64,000 nucleotides of DNA from Streptomyces sp. KMM 9044 (GTDB lineage: Bacteria > Actinomycetota > Actinomycetes > Streptomycetales > Streptomycetaceae): contig NZ_CP113912.1 of NCBI RefSeq assembly GCF_024701375.2, positions 44,854-108,853 of the forward strand, given 5' to 3'. Positions within the stretch are counted from its first letter, which is position 1. Every line of letters starts with the position of its first letter. Positions 34,183 to 45,195 of the stretch are shown here, one piece after another. Made by a program: the position numbers and the translations under genes. A model generated the notes under the pieces. The model did not search any database. It was not told where the DNA came from and was given only the letters and a program-made list of their open reading frames with translations.

Positions 34183-34193
<11 letters not shown>
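33156..34193 (+). CDS. mvk: mevalonate kinase
   Basis: This 345-residue GHMP kinase begins MQKRQRELSALTLPT as in the Streptomyces CL190 enzyme. It has the ATP loop PLGRGLGSSAASSRAI and the C-terminal GAKITGGGLGGC. It phosphorylates (R)-mevalonate at the 5-OH. It opens a six-gene operon in which each of the first five genes overlaps its neighbour, and the order mvk-mvaD-pmk-fni-hmgR-hmgS is that of CL190. The gene begins after a 22-bp palindrome and the conserved upstream block. Confidence 0.95.
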
Positions 34194-35225
<1,032 letters not shown>

Positions 35226-35229
<4 letters not shown>

Positions 35230-36338
35230 CACGGCAGGGCGCGGTCGTCCGGCGCGCGCCGGGCAAGCTGTTCGTCGCGGGCGAGTACGCGGTGGTGGAG
35301 CCGGGGAACCCGGCGATCCTGGTGGCGGTCGACCGGCACGTGACGGTCACCGTGTCCGGCTCCGCCGACGCCGACACCGTGCTCTCCTCCGACCTCGGTA
35401 CGCAACCGGCGCGGGCGCGGTGGCACGAGGGCGGGCTCGTCGTGCGCGGTGAGGACGGCGCGCGACGGGCGCGCGCCCTCGCCCATGTGATCGCGGCGAT
35501 CGAGGTCGTGGGCCGGCTGCTGGCCGAACGGGGCCTGCCGGTGCCCGCGCTGGACGTCTCGGTGGGCAGCCGTCTGCACGACAACGGCAGGAAGTTCGGC
35601 CTGGGTTCGAGCGGCGCGGTGACCGTGGCGACCGTTGCGGCCGTGGCGTCCTTCTGCGGCATGGAGCTGTCGCCCGACGACCGTTTCCGCCTGGCCATGC
35701 TCGCCACGGCGCAGATCGACGCCAAGGGCTCCGGCGGTGATCTCGCCGCCAGTACGTGGGGCGGCTGGATCGCGTACCGGGCGCCCGACCGTGCCGCCGT
35801 ACTCGACCTGGCGCGGCGCCTGGGGGTCGACAGGACGCTGCACGCGCCCTGGCCGGGCTTCGAGGTGCGCCGGCTGCCGCCGCCCCGGGGGCTCTCGCTG
35901 GAGGTGGGCTGGACCGGAGAACCGGCCTCCACCGCGGACCTCGTGTCCGACCTGCACCGCCGGACCTGGCGGGGCACCGCCTCCCACCGGCGGTTCGTGG
36001 AGACCACCACCGACTGTGTGCACGCCTCGGTCGCCGCGCTCGAGGCCGGCGACCCTCAGGGACTGCTCGATCAGATCCGCCGGGCCCGGCAGGAACTTGC
36101 CCGCCTGGACGACGAGGTCGGCCTCGGGATCTTCACGGCCAGGCTGACAGCGCTCTGTGCCGCCGCCGAAGCCGTCGGCGGCGCGGCCAAGCCCTCGGGG
36201 GCGGGGGGCGGCGACTGCGGCATCGCCCTACTGGACGCCGAAGCGGCATCGGACATTTCGTACGTACGGCAGCGATGGGAGGCGGCCGGGGTGCTGCCCC
36301 TGCCGTTCCGTCCCGCCCTGGAAGGGAACGAGAAATGA
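35226..36338 (+). CDS. pmk: phosphomevalonate kinase
   Basis: This 370-residue GHMP kinase has APGKLFVAGEYAVVEPG at the N-terminus and the ATP loop KFGLGSSGAVTVATVAAVAS. A third motif, AKPSGAGGGDCGIALLD, lies near the end. It converts 5-phosphomevalonate to the diphosphate. ATGA overlaps the mvaD stop and its own stop overlaps fni. Confidence 0.94.
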
Positions 36339-37429
36339 TCGCTCAGCGCAAGGACGACCATGTACGGCTCGCCGTCGAGCAACAGCACGAGCACAGCGGA
36401 CGCAACCAGTTCGACGACGTGTCGTTCGTCCACCATGCCCTGGCCGGCATCGACCGGCCGGACGTGTCCCTGGCCACGGCCTTCGCCGGCATCTCCTGGC
36501 AGGTGCCGCTCTACATCAACGCGATGACGGGCGGCAGCGTGAAGACCGGCATCATCAACCGGGACCTGGCCACCGCCGCCCGCGAGACCGGGGTGCCCCT
36601 CGCGTCGGGGTCCATGAGCGCGTACTTCAAGGACCCCTCGTGCGCCGACACGTTCCAGGTGCTGCGCCGGGAGAACCCCGACGGGTTCGTCATGGCGAAC
36701 GTGAACGCGACGGCATCGGTCGACCAGGCGCGGCGGGCCGTCGGCCTGCTGGAAGCCGACGCCCTGCAGATCCACATCAACACGGCGCAGGAAACGGTGA
36801 TGCCGGAGGGCGACCGGTCGTTCTCCTCCTGGGTCCCGCAGATCGAGAAGATCGCCGCGGACGTCGACGTCCCCGTGATCGTCAAGGAAGTCGGCAACGG
36901 GCTGAGCCGGCAGACCGTCCTGACGCTGCGGGACCTGGGCGTGCGGGTGGCGGATCTCGGCGGCCGGGGCGGCACGGACTTCGCCCGCATCGAGAACGGT
37001 CGGCGGGAACCCGCCGACTACGCCTTCATGAACGGCTGGGGGCAGTCCACCGCCGCCTGCCTCCTGGACGCGCAGGGCGTCGGCATCCCCGTGCTCGCCT
37101 CCGGCGGCGTGCGCCATCCGCTCGACGTGGCCCGCGCACTGGCCCTCGGTGCCTCCGGCGTCGGTGCGTCCGGGGGCTTCCTGCGCACCCTCCTCGACGG
37201 CGGCGTGTCCGCGCTGGTCTCGCAGATCTCGACGTGGCTCGACCAGTTCACGGGGCTGATGACCATGCTCGGCGCGCGCACCCCCGCCGACCTGACACGC
37301 AGCGACCTGCTGGTCCATCGCGACCTTCGTTCCTTCTGCACCGACCGGGGCATCGACACGCGGCCGCTCGCCCAGCGGTCCGGCTCCTCCAGCGCCCTCC
37401 ACAAGACGACGGGAGCACATGATGACTGA
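36335..37429 (+). CDS. fni: type II isopentenyl-diphosphate isomerase (FMN)
   Basis: This 364-residue TIM-barrel flavoenzyme interconverts IPP and DMAPP. Type 2 marks are the N-terminal RKDDHVRLAVEQQ, YINAMTGGS, the substrate loop MSAYFKDPS and the FMN site DLGGRGGTDFARIEN. DMAPP is the direct substrate of lavandulyl-type synthases, so this step is central here. ATGA overlaps the pmk stop. Confidence 0.95.
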   Translation: MIAQRKDDHVRLAVEQQHEHSGRNQFDDVSFVHHALAGIDRPDVSLATAFAGISWQVPLYINAMTGGSVKTGIINRDLATAARETGVPLASGSMSAYFKDPSCADTFQVLRRENPDGFVMANVNATASVDQARRAVGLLEADALQIHINTAQETVMPEGDRSFSSWVPQIEKIAADVDVPVIVKEVGNGLSRQTVLTLRDLGVRVADLGGRGGTDFARIENGRREPADYAFMNGWGQSTAACLLDAQGVGIPVLASGGVRHPLDVARALALGASGVGASGGFLRTLLDGGVSALVSQISTWLDQFTGLMTMLGARTPADLTRSDLLVHRDLRSFCTDRGIDTRPLAQRSGSSSALHKTTGAHDD

Positions 37430-38483
37430 CGCGCACGCAATCGCCGGAGTCCCGATGAGGTGGGTGGGCCCCCTGCGCATCTCGGGGAACGTCACCACCA
37501 CCGAGACCCAGGTGCCTCTCGCCACCTACGAGTCGCCGCTGTGGCCGTCGGTGGGCCGGGGAGCGAAGGTCTCCATGCTGGCCGAGCAGGGCATCGTCGC
37601 CACGCTCGTGGACGAGCGGATGACACGTTCGGTGCTCGTCGAGGCGACGGACGCGCAGACCGCTTACACGGCCGCGCGGACCATGGAGGCGCACATCGAC
37701 GAACTGCGTGAGGTGGTGCGCGGCTGCAGCCGGTTCGCCCAGCTGATCGGCATCCGGCACGAGATCAACGCCAACCTGCTGTTCGTCCGGTTCGAGTTCT
37801 CCACCGGAGACGCCTCCGGCCACAACATGGCCACCCTCGCCTCCGACGCGCTCCTGCAGCACCTGCTGAAGACGATCCCGGGCATCTCCTACGGATCGAT
37901 CTCCGGCAACTACTGCACGGACAAGAAGGCCACCGCGGTCAACGGCATCCTCGGCCGCGGCAAGAACGTGGTCACGGAACTGCTCGTGCCGCGTGACGTG
38001 GTCGAGAACGTCCTGCACACGACGGCCGCCAAGATCGTCGAGCTGAACATCCGCAAGAACATGCTCGGCACCCTGCTCGCCGGCGGCATCCGCTCGGCGA
38101 ACGCCCACTTCGCGAACATGCTGCTCGGGTTCTATCTGGCGACGGGCCAGGACGCGGCCAACATCGTCGAGGGCTCCCAGGGCGTCGTCATGGCCGAGGA
38201 CCGGGACGGAGACCTGTACTTCGCCTGCACGCTGCCGAACCTGATCGTCGGCACGGTGGGCAACGGCAAGGGCCTCAGCTTCGTGGAGACGAACCTGACC
38301 CGGCTCGGTTGCAGGGCCGACCGTGCGCCCGGGGAGAACGCGCGCCGGCTCGCCGTCATCGCGGCGGCGACCGTGCTGTGCGGTGAGCTCTCACTCCTGG
38401 CGGCGCAGACGAACCCCGGCGAACTCATGCGCGCACACGTCCAGTTGGAACGTGACGACAAGACAGTAAAGGTTGGTGCTTAG
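37422..38483 (+). CDS. hmgR: hydroxymethylglutaryl-CoA reductase
   Basis: This 353-residue class I-like HMG-CoA reductase makes mevalonate with NADPH. It shows the catalytic-Lys motif NYCTDKKATAVNGILGRGK, the nucleotide-binding FEFSTGDASGHNMATLASDA and the VGTVGNGKGL loop. Of two tandem ATG codons the second is chosen, because GGGAG is then six bases away and the length equals the CL190 enzyme. It overlaps the fni stop. Confidence 0.95.
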   Translation: MTDAHAIAGVPMRWVGPLRISGNVTTTETQVPLATYESPLWPSVGRGAKVSMLAEQGIVATLVDERMTRSVLVEATDAQTAYTAARTMEAHIDELREVVRGCSRFAQLIGIRHEINANLLFVRFEFSTGDASGHNMATLASDALLQHLLKTIPGISYGSISGNYCTDKKATAVNGILGRGKNVVTELLVPRDVVENVLHTTAAKIVELNIRKNMLGTLLAGGIRSANAHFANMLLGFYLATGQDAANIVEGSQGVVMAEDRDGDLYFACTLPNLIVGTVGNGKGLSFVETNLTRLGCRADRAPGENARRLAVIAAATVLCGELSLLAAQTNPGELMRAHVQLERDDKTVKVGA

Positions 38484-38486
38484 GGG

Positions 38487-39662
38487 ATGTCCAACGATTC
38501 CGCGATCGGAATTCACGATCTGTCCTTCACTACCACCGAGTTCGTCCTGCCGCACACGGAACTCGCCGAATACAACGGCACCGAGATCGGCAAATACCAC
38601 GTGGGCATCGGCCAGCGGTCGATGAGCGTGCCCGCCGCCGACGAGGACATCGTGACCATGGGCGCCGCCGCCGCGGCCCCCGTCATCGCCCGGCACGGCG
38701 CGGACCGGATACGCACGGTCGTCCTCGCGACGGAGTCGTCGATCGACCAGGCCAAGTCGGCCGGCGTGTACGTGCACTCCCTACTCGGGCTGCCGTCGGC
38801 CACCAGGGTCGTCGAGCTGAAGCAGGCCTGCTACGGAGCGACGGCGGCTCTGCAGTTCGCCATCGGCCTGGTGCGGCGCGATCCCGCTCAGCAGGTCCTC
38901 GTGGTCGCCAGCGACGTGTCCAAGTACGAGCTGGACAGCCCGGGTGAGGCCACCCAGGGCGCGGCCGCGGTGGCCATGCTGGTCGGCGCGGACCCGGCCC
39001 TGGTGCGCATCGAGGAGCCCTCGGGCCTGTTCACCGCCGACGTCATGGACTTCTGGCGGCCGAACTACCGCGAGGCCGCACTGGTCGACGGGCAGGAGTC
39101 CATCGCCGCGTATCTGCAGGCGGTGGAGGGAAGCTGGAAGGACTACAGCGAGCAGGGCGGCCGCTCGCTGGAGAAGTTCGCCGCGCTCTGCTATCACCAG
39201 CCGTTCACGAAGATGGCCTACAAGGCCCACCGCCACCTGATGAACTACTGCGGGTACGACCCCGACAAGGAAACGGTCGAGCGCGCCATCGGACAGACCA
39301 CGTCGTACAACACCGTCATCGGCAACAGCTACACCGCCTCGGTGTACCTCGGTCTCGCCTCGGTGCTCGACCAGGCGGACGACCTGACCGGCCGGCCTGT
39401 CGGCTTCCTCAGCTACGGCTCCGGCAGTGTTGCCGAGTTCTTCGCCGGCACCGTCGTTCCCGGGTACCGGGAGCATCTGCGGACCGCGGCACACCGCGGG
39501 GTGATCGGCCGGCGCAGGCCGCTCGGCTACGCCGACTACCGCGAACTGCACAAGCGGTCCTTCCCTACCGACGGCGGCGACCACCCCACCCCGGCGCAGA
39601 CCACCGGGCCCTTCCGGCTGGCCGGGCTCAGCGGCCACAAACGCATCTACGCGAAGCGCTAG
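38487..39662 (+). CDS. hmgS: hydroxymethylglutaryl-CoA synthase
   Basis: This 391-residue thiolase-fold enzyme condenses acetoacetyl-CoA with acetyl-CoA. The catalytic Cys is in ELKQACYGATAALQF (~residue 113), and the general-base Glu and His regions (AVVLATESS, YHQPFTKMAYKAH) are present. It starts three bases after hmgR. A GC-rich stretch with GGGCCCCG/CGGGGCCC arms follows and may partly separate it from nphT7. Confidence 0.95.
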   Translation: MSNDSAIGIHDLSFTTTEFVLPHTELAEYNGTEIGKYHVGIGQRSMSVPAADEDIVTMGAAAAAPVIARHGADRIRTVVLATESSIDQAKSAGVYVHSLLGLPSATRVVELKQACYGATAALQFAIGLVRRDPAQQVLVVASDVSKYELDSPGEATQGAAAVAMLVGADPALVRIEEPSGLFTADVMDFWRPNYREAALVDGQESIAAYLQAVEGSWKDYSEQGGRSLEKFAALCYHQPFTKMAYKAHRHLMNYCGYDPDKETVERAIGQTTSYNTVIGNSYTASVYLGLASVLDQADDLTGRPVGFLSYGSGSVAEFFAGTVVPGYREHLRTAAHRGVIGRRRPLGYADYRELHKRSFPTDGGDHPTPAQTTGPFRLAGLSGHKRIYAKR

Positions 39663-39786
39663 AGCGCCAACGGGCCCCGCGGGCAGGCGGGCGGCTCCGC
39701 CGGGGCTGCTCCCTTGCGAGCCGGGGCCCTGCACCGCCGGTCTGTACATGCACTGATTTCCATACTCTTGAGGGGAGGGCAGCCGC

Positions 39787-40764
39787 ATGAAAGACGTCAG
39801 GGTCCTCGGCACGGGTGCCTACGTGCCCGAGCGGATTGTCACCAACGACGAGGTCGGCGCGGCAGCCGGCGTCGACGACGCCTGGATCACCCGCAAAACC
39901 GGAATATTACAGCGGCGCTGGGCCGCACCCGGCCAGGCCACCTCCGACCTGGCCACCGAAGCCGCCCACGGCGCACTCACCTCGGCCGGCATCACCGCCG
40001 ACGACCTGTCCGCGATCGTGATCGCCACGTCCACGCCCGACAGGCCCCAGCCGCCCACCGCCGCCTACGTCCAGCACCATCTCGGTGCCACCAACGCCGC
40101 CGCCTTCGACATCAACGCCGTCTGCTCCGGAACCGTCTTCGCGCTCTCCGCCGCCGAAGGCATCCTCACCCGCCAGGGCGGCCACGCCCTCGTCATCGGC
40201 GCCGACACCTACTCACGCATCCTCAACCCCACCGACCGCAAAACCGTCATTCTCTTCGGCGACGGCGCCGGCGCACTCGTCCTGGGCACCACCGGCCACG
40301 GCCCACGCATCCGCCACATCACCCAGCACACCTTCGGCGAACTCGCCCACCTGATCCACGTCCCCGCCGGCGGCAGCCGCCACCCCCTGGACCACCCCGC
40401 ACTCGACACCGGCCGACAGTACTTCACCATGACCGGACGCGACGTCGCCCGCTTCGTCACCGACCACCTTCCCCGGCTCACCAAACAGTTCCTCCACGAA
40501 GCCGGCGTCACTCCCGACGACATCCGCCACTTCGTCCCCCACCAGGCCAACGGCCGCCTCCTCGAAACCGTCTTCACCGACCTGGCCCTTCCCAACGCCA
40601 CCATGCACCAGACCCTCACGCACTACGCCAACACCGGAGCCGCCTCCCTCCCCATCACCCTCGACACCGCCGCCCGCCAAGACGCCTTCCACCCCGGCGA
40701 CCTCATCCTCCTCGCCGGTTTCGGTGGCGGCATGGCAGCCGGACTCGCACTGATCGAATGGTGA
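39787..40764 (+). CDS. nphT7: acetoacetyl-CoA synthase (NphT7, KAS III-like)
   Basis: This 325-residue KAS III-fold enzyme condenses acetyl-CoA with malonyl-CoA to acetoacetyl-CoA, feeding HMG-CoA synthase irreversibly. The Cys-His-Asn triad is visible in DINAVCSGTVFALSA, VPHQANGRL and HYANTGAASL. It lies next to the mevalonate operon as in CL190, behind GAGGGGAGG. Codon choice is unusual: long runs of C-ending codons with few G endings distinguish it from the operon upstream. The leader and first codons recur at 9545-9622 as a stump. Confidence 0.93.
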   Translation: MKDVRVLGTGAYVPERIVTNDEVGAAAGVDDAWITRKTGILQRRWAAPGQATSDLATEAAHGALTSAGITADDLSAIVIATSTPDRPQPPTAAYVQHHLGATNAAAFDINAVCSGTVFALSAAEGILTRQGGHALVIGADTYSRILNPTDRKTVILFGDGAGALVLGTTGHGPRIRHITQHTFGELAHLIHVPAGGSRHPLDHPALDTGRQYFTMTGRDVARFVTDHLPRLTKQFLHEAGVTPDDIRHFVPHQANGRLLETVFTDLALPNATMHQTLTHYANTGAASLPITLDTAARQDAFHPGDLILLAGFGGGMAAGLALIEW

Positions 40765-40890
40765 GGAGGCCGCACAGCCCCGACGCGGCTCACGGCCGGC
40801 GGGGACGGTACGCATGGCGGAAGCCGGCCGAACCGTCGGCCCGGTTCCCTGCTGCCCCAAGTGCTCATCCCTCTGCACAAGGAGAAACGT

Positions 40891-41964
40891 GTGACTACGG
40901 AAGTGACCTCCTGGTCGGGTGCGGACCGGGAGCCGGCCGCCACCGCGCGCCGCACCAGTGAGGAACTGCTGCGGCGCGTGGAGCGGGAGCTGCGTTCCTT
41001 CCTCGCGGCCGAGCGCGATGTCTGGGCCAAGGTGGACGGGCGGGCCGCCGTCGCCATCGACGCACTGTCCGACCTGGTGGCGTCGGGCGGCAAGCGCGTC
41101 CGGCCCGCCTTCTGTATCACCGGTCATCTCGCCGCGGGCGGTGATCCGGAGGCCCCCGGGATCGTGGCTGCTGCTGCTGCTCTCGAGATGCTGCACGTCT
41201 CCGCCCTCGTCCACGACGACATCTTCGACGCCTCCGTCCAACGGCGCGGCGAGCCGACCGTCCACGCGAAGCACTCCGCGCTGCACCACCGCCACGCGTG
41301 GCAGGGCGAGTCGCGCCGGTTCGGCGAGAGCGTGGCCGTACTCGTCGGAGATCTGGCCCTGGTCTACTCGGAGCAGCTGATGTCCCGGGCGCCGTCGACG
41401 GTGGTCCCGGTATGGAACACGCTGCGCTCGGAATTGATGATCGGTCAGTACCTGGATCTCGCCGCGGCCGCAGAATTCTCCGTCGATCCCCTGCTCTCCC
41501 GGCTGATCGCCCTGGTCAAATCCGGCCACTACACCATTCACCGGCCGTTGGCCGTGGGGGCGAGCGTAGCGGGACACGCCGGCCTCGCCCCTGCCTTCAG
41601 GGAGTACGGCGAGGCAGTGGGCGAGGCGTTCCAGCTCCGCGACGACCTGCTGGACGCGTTCGGGAACTCCGCGGACACCGGCAAACCCGCCGGACTCGAC
41701 TTCAGCCAGCACAAGATGACACTGCTTCTCGGGTGGGCGATGCAGCGGGACGAGCGCATCCGCAGCCTGATCACGGAACCGGGACACTCTCCCGCCGAGG
41801 TGCGCGGCCGCCTCCTGGACACCGGTGTCCCCTCCGATGTCGAGAAGCACATCGCCGACCTCGTCGAGCGGGGCTGCAAGGCCATCGTCGACGCGCCCAT
41901 AGACCCGGTGTGGCGCAACCAACTGACGGACATGGCCGTGCGAGTCGCCTACCGCAACGCCTGA
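40891..41964 (+). CDS. trans-isoprenyl diphosphate synthase
   Basis: This 357-residue all-helical prenyl synthase has both Asp-rich motifs, VHDDIFDASVQRRG and LRDDLLDAFG, plus GGKRVRPAF. Such enzymes elongate DMAPP with IPP to GPP, FPP or GGPP; residues before the first motif (LEMLHVSAL) do not let me fix the length. It may supply GPP for the cis-type synthase or the ABBA enzyme. The GTG was chosen because AAGGAG lies six bases before it. Confidence 0.9.
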   Translation: MTTEVTSWSGADREPAATARRTSEELLRRVERELRSFLAAERDVWAKVDGRAAVAIDALSDLVASGGKRVRPAFCITGHLAAGGDPEAPGIVAAAAALEMLHVSALVHDDIFDASVQRRGEPTVHAKHSALHHRHAWQGESRRFGESVAVLVGDLALVYSEQLMSRAPSTVVPVWNTLRSELMIGQYLDLAAAAEFSVDPLLSRLIALVKSGHYTIHRPLAVGASVAGHAGLAPAFREYGEAVGEAFQLRDDLLDAFGNSADTGKPAGLDFSQHKMTLLLGWAMQRDERIRSLITEPGHSPAEVRGRLLDTGVPSDVEKHIADLVERGCKAIVDAPIDPVWRNQLTDMAVRVAYRNA

Positions 41965-41981
41965 TACGCAATGTCGGGGGA

Positions 41982-42521
41982 ATGAATGTTCACGCGTATC
42001 TATGCCAAAACCGTACGCTCCCTCGAAGAATTCGGTACCCGTTCGGAATCGTCGCACTGCGGATCTCCATGGGGATCATCTTTCTCTGGTTCGGCTTGCC
42101 CAAGTTGTTCCCGGGGGTCAGCGCGGCGGAGTCATTGGCTGCGGAAACCACGGAGCGGCTGACGTTCGGAGCGATCGAGGGCACTGTCGCCTCCGTGTTG
42201 ACCGGTGGACTGGAAGCAGCGATCGGGATATTCCTGATCAGCGGAAAAGCGCTCGCGCCGACGATCATCGTGCTGCTCGGGCACATGGTCGGAACTTTTA
42301 CCCCGCTGTTCCTCTTCCCTGACCAGACCTGGAAGGAGTACGGCATCTGCACCCTTGAGGGGCAGTACATCCTGAAAAGCATCGTGCTCGTGACAGCCGC
42401 TTTCGCGATCACCGGCCACGCGAAGTCCTCGCGGAACAGCAGGGAAAAGGCGTCGCCACCGGACGGTCCGCTCCAAGACATGACCGCTCCTCGTGCCGAC
42501 GAGGCCGTCGGCGAGCGCTGA
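41982..42521 (+). CDS. DoxX/DUF417-like membrane protein
   Basis: This 179-residue protein has about four hydrophobic segments, beginning with [20 protein letters not shown] and continuing through [17 protein letters not shown]. The pattern matches the DoxX-like small quinone/terminal-oxidase-associated family. It starts 17 bases after the prenyl synthase stop, so the two are probably co-transcribed. The function is unknown; a link to quinone redox or membrane handling of the prenylated product is a guess. Confidence 0.7.
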   Translation: MNVHAYLCQNRTLPRRIRYPFGIVALRISMGIIFLWFGLPKLFPGVSAAESLAAETTERLTFGAIEGTVASVLTGGLEAAIGIFLISGKALAPTIIVLLGHMVGTFTPLFLFPDQTWKEYGICTLEGQYILKSIVLVTAAFAITGHAKSSRNSREKASPPDGPLQDMTAPRADEAVGER

Positions 42522-42600
42522 CCCTGCCGACGCCGGGGCGTGTCCCCTCTGCGAGGAGCACGCCCTCCGGACACCGGATCCCCGACGAGAGGAACCCACC

Positions 42601-43234
42601 ATGACTCGCGCGCGGTCCCAGCGGAACGGGGCGCTGTGCCTCTTCACCTCGGAACCCGTCACCGCGGGCCACCCCGACGAGATCGCCGACCAGATCAGCG
42701 ACATGACCCTCGACGCGCTGCTGTGCGGCGACCCCGGGTCCCGGGTCACCGTGAAGACACTGATCACCACCGGCCTGATGCACATGGCCGGTGAAGTCAC
42801 TTCCACGACGCACGTCCCGATCGCGCAATTGGTGCGCGGCAAGATCCTCGAGATCGGCTACGACTCGTCGGCCAAGGGCTTCGACAGTGCCTCCTGCGGC
42901 GTGCCGGTGTCGATCGGCGCCCAGTCGCCGGACATCGCGCAGGGTGTGGACATGACGTACGAGAAGCGTGTCGGAACCGGCGCCGGTAGCGGCGACGGAC
43001 TGGACGAGAAGGGCGCGGGCGCCCCGCCCGTGGCCGTCCCCGCCGAACGCGTCGCCGATCCGACGGGCGCCGGCGACGCCTTCCGGGCCGGGCACCCCGC
43101 CGGCCGCGGCCTGTCGCCGGAACACTTGGCGCAAGTGGGCTGCCGCCCTGGCGACCACCGTCCTGGAAACGGTCGGCACCCAGGAGCACAAGCTGGTCCC
43201 CGCCGAGTTCTCGGCCCGGATCGCCGGCACGTAG
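42601..43234 (+). pseudogene. metK N-terminus fused to adenosine kinase C-terminus
   Basis: The first ~130 codons follow S-adenosylmethionine synthetase ([22 protein letters not shown]-type [26 protein letters not shown]). Directly after [10 protein letters not shown] the sequence changes to the C-terminal part of a PfkB-type adenosine kinase ([15 protein letters not shown]). One extra C near 43143 then shifts the frame; the rest of the kinase ([13 protein letters not shown]) continues in another frame to the stop at 43234. Neither enzyme can function. A deletion joined two genes of a SAM-recycling cassette whose metF partner survives next door. Confidence 0.85.
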
Positions 43235-43367
43235 GCACCGGGGGCAGCAGCCGGGATCGAGGCACGACCGGTGGGCACGTGACGAGCGAGAACCGTTCTC
43301 CCGCCCTCCGCGAGACCTCCCTGGAGGACTTCCGCAGTCGGCGGGATTTCAACGCAGGCAGAGTCTC

Positions 43368-44225
43368 ATGACGACCTTTTCCTTCGAGTTCTTCCCGCCC
43401 CGTACCGCGGCCGGCGAGCGTACCCTCTGGGACGTCATCCGCCGCGTGGAGGCCCTGCACCCCGACTTCGTTTCGGTCACCTACGGGGCCGGAGGCTCCT
43501 CCCGTGACCGGACGATCGGCGTCACCAGGCGCATCGCGGCCGAGACCACGCTGCGTCCCGTCGCCCACCTGACCGCCGTCGGCCACTCGGTCGCCGAGCT
43601 GCGCCACATCATCGGCATGTACGCGGACGCCGGCATCCGGGACGTGCTGGTGCTGCGCGGCGACCCGCCCGAGGATCCCAGGGGTCGTTGGACGCCGCAT
43701 CCCCAGGGGTTCACGTATGCCCATGAGCTCGTCGAACTCGTGCGGTCCCTGGGCAACTTCGTGATCGGTGTGGCGGCCTTTCCCGAGATGCACCCGCGTT
43801 CGCCGGACTGGGAGAGTGACGTCCGGCACTTCGTGGCGAAGTGCCGGACGGGTGCCGACTACGCCATCACGCAGATGTTCTTCCGGGCCGAGGACTACCT
43901 GAGGCTGCGCGACCGGGTCCTGGCCGCGGGCTGCGACATCCCGATCATCCCGGAGATCATGCCCGCCACCGACGTACGCCAGATCCGCCGCTTCGCCGAG
44001 TTGTCCGGCGCCACCTTTCCGGAGGATCTCGCCCACCGTCTCGAGGGGGCCCGCGACAACCCGGCCGAGGGACACCGCATCGGTGTGGGACACGCCACCG
44101 CCATGGCGGAACGTCTCCTCGACGAAGGCGCCCCCGGGCTGCATTACATCACCCTGAACCGCGCCACCGCCGTCCTCGACATACACCGTGCCATTCAGCA
44201 CTCGAGGAGCGTCGGCGCCCACTGA
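43368..44225 (+). CDS. metF: methylenetetrahydrofolate reductase
   Basis: This 285-residue FAD-dependent TIM barrel reduces 5,10-methylene-THF to 5-methyl-THF for methionine synthesis. Family marks are [10 protein letters not shown] at the start, [11 protein letters not shown], and [18 protein letters not shown]-recycling sets with metF, metK and adenosine kinase often accompany methyltransferases in Streptomyces clusters. Here metF is the only intact member. Confidence 0.93.
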   Translation: MTTFSFEFFPPRTAAGERTLWDVIRRVEALHPDFVSVTYGAGGSSRDRTIGVTRRIAAETTLRPVAHLTAVGHSVAELRHIIGMYADAGIRDVLVLRGDPPEDPRGRWTPHPQGFTYAHELVELVRSLGNFVIGVAAFPEMHPRSPDWESDVRHFVAKCRTGADYAITQMFFRAEDYLRLRDRVLAAGCDIPIIPEIMPATDVRQIRRFAELSGATFPEDLAHRLEGARDNPAEGHRIGVGHATAMAERLLDEGAPGLHYITLNRATAVLDIHRAIQHSRSVGAH

Positions 44226-44271
44226 ACCCGGGGACTCCCTGGCCGCCCGCCCTTCCCCGGCGGATCGGTGG

Positions 44272-45195
44272 TCAGTCTCCGGGCCGGCGTGCCTGCCTCA
44301 CCGCGCGGTTGATCGCCCAGGCGTCCGCCACCGGACCCAGGTGACCGAGTTTGTCAGGGTTGGTCACCGCACGGATCGTCTGGATCTGTCCGTCGAGTAC
44401 GTCGAGCGTCCAGGTGTTGAGCACTTTGTTGTGCCGGGCGCGGAAGATCGCGCCGGGCTGGCCGTTCACCTCGCGTCGCTCCATCGTCACATCGACCTGC
44501 GCCAGCATGGGGAAGACCGAGGCGAGCAGCCGGGTCACGTTCTCGGCACCGGCCACGGGCCTGGCGAACTGCGGAGCCTTGCCACCGCCGTCCCCGACCA
44601 GCGACACGTCGGCGGCGAGCAGCTCCCGCAGCCCCTCGAAGTCACCTTCCCGGAGTGCGTCGAAGAACCGCGCCGCCAGCCTTTCCCGCTCCCGGCGGTC
44701 CGCCTCGAACCGAGGGCGTCCCGCATCCATGTGGCGCCGCGCCCGCACCGCGAGCTGGCGGCACGCCGCCTGGGACCTGCCCACGGTGGCCGCCACCTCG
44801 GGGAAGCCGAACCCGAACACCTCCCGCAGGACGAAGACCGCCCGCTCGAGCGGGCTGAGCCGTTCGAGCAGCAACAGGGCCGCCGTCGACACCGAGTCGG
44901 CCAGCTCGGCCGACCGGGCCGGATCCTGGGCGGGATCGGTCAGCAGCGGCTCGGGGAACCACGGCCCGACGTACTCCTCCCGCTGGAAGCGGGCCGAGCG
45001 CAGCACGTCGATGGAGATCCGGGTGATCGTGGCGGAGAGAAAGGCCTTGGTCGACTTCGGCTGCGTCAGGGAGGTTTCGTAACGCAGCCAGGTCTCCTGG
45101 ACGGCGTCCTCGGCCTCGCTCACGCTGCCCAGCAGCCGGTAGGCGATCGAGAACAGCAGGGGCCGCAGCTCCTCGAACTCCTCGGTCCGCGTCAT
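44272..45195 (-). CDS. ECF sigma factor with SnoaL-like C-terminal domain (SigJ/ECF41-like)
   Basis: This 307-residue protein has sigma region 2 (EFEELRPLLFSIAYRLLGSV, EDAVQETWLR), region 4 (LSPLERAVFVLREVFGF) and a ~110-residue SnoaL/NTF2-like extension that includes ADVSLVGDGGGK. In ECF41 members the extension controls sigma activity without a separate anti-sigma factor. ATGA overlaps the stop of the epimerase-like gene, so the two form an operon, as ECF41 genes commonly do with small redox enzymes. Confidence 0.9.
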   Translation of the reverse strand: MTRTEEFEELRPLLFSIAYRLLGSVSEAEDAVQETWLRYETSLTQPKSTKAFLSATITRISIDVLRSARFQREEYVGPWFPEPLLTDPAQDPARSAELADSVSTAALLLLERLSPLERAVFVLREVFGFGFPEVAATVGRSQAACRQLAVRARRHMDAGRPRFEADRRERERLAARFFDALREGDFEGLRELLAADVSLVGDGGGKAPQFARPVAGAENVTRLLASVFPMLAQVDVTMERREVNGQPGAIFRARHNKVLNTWTLDVLDGQIQTIRAVTNPDKLGHLGPVADAWAINRAVRQARRPGD

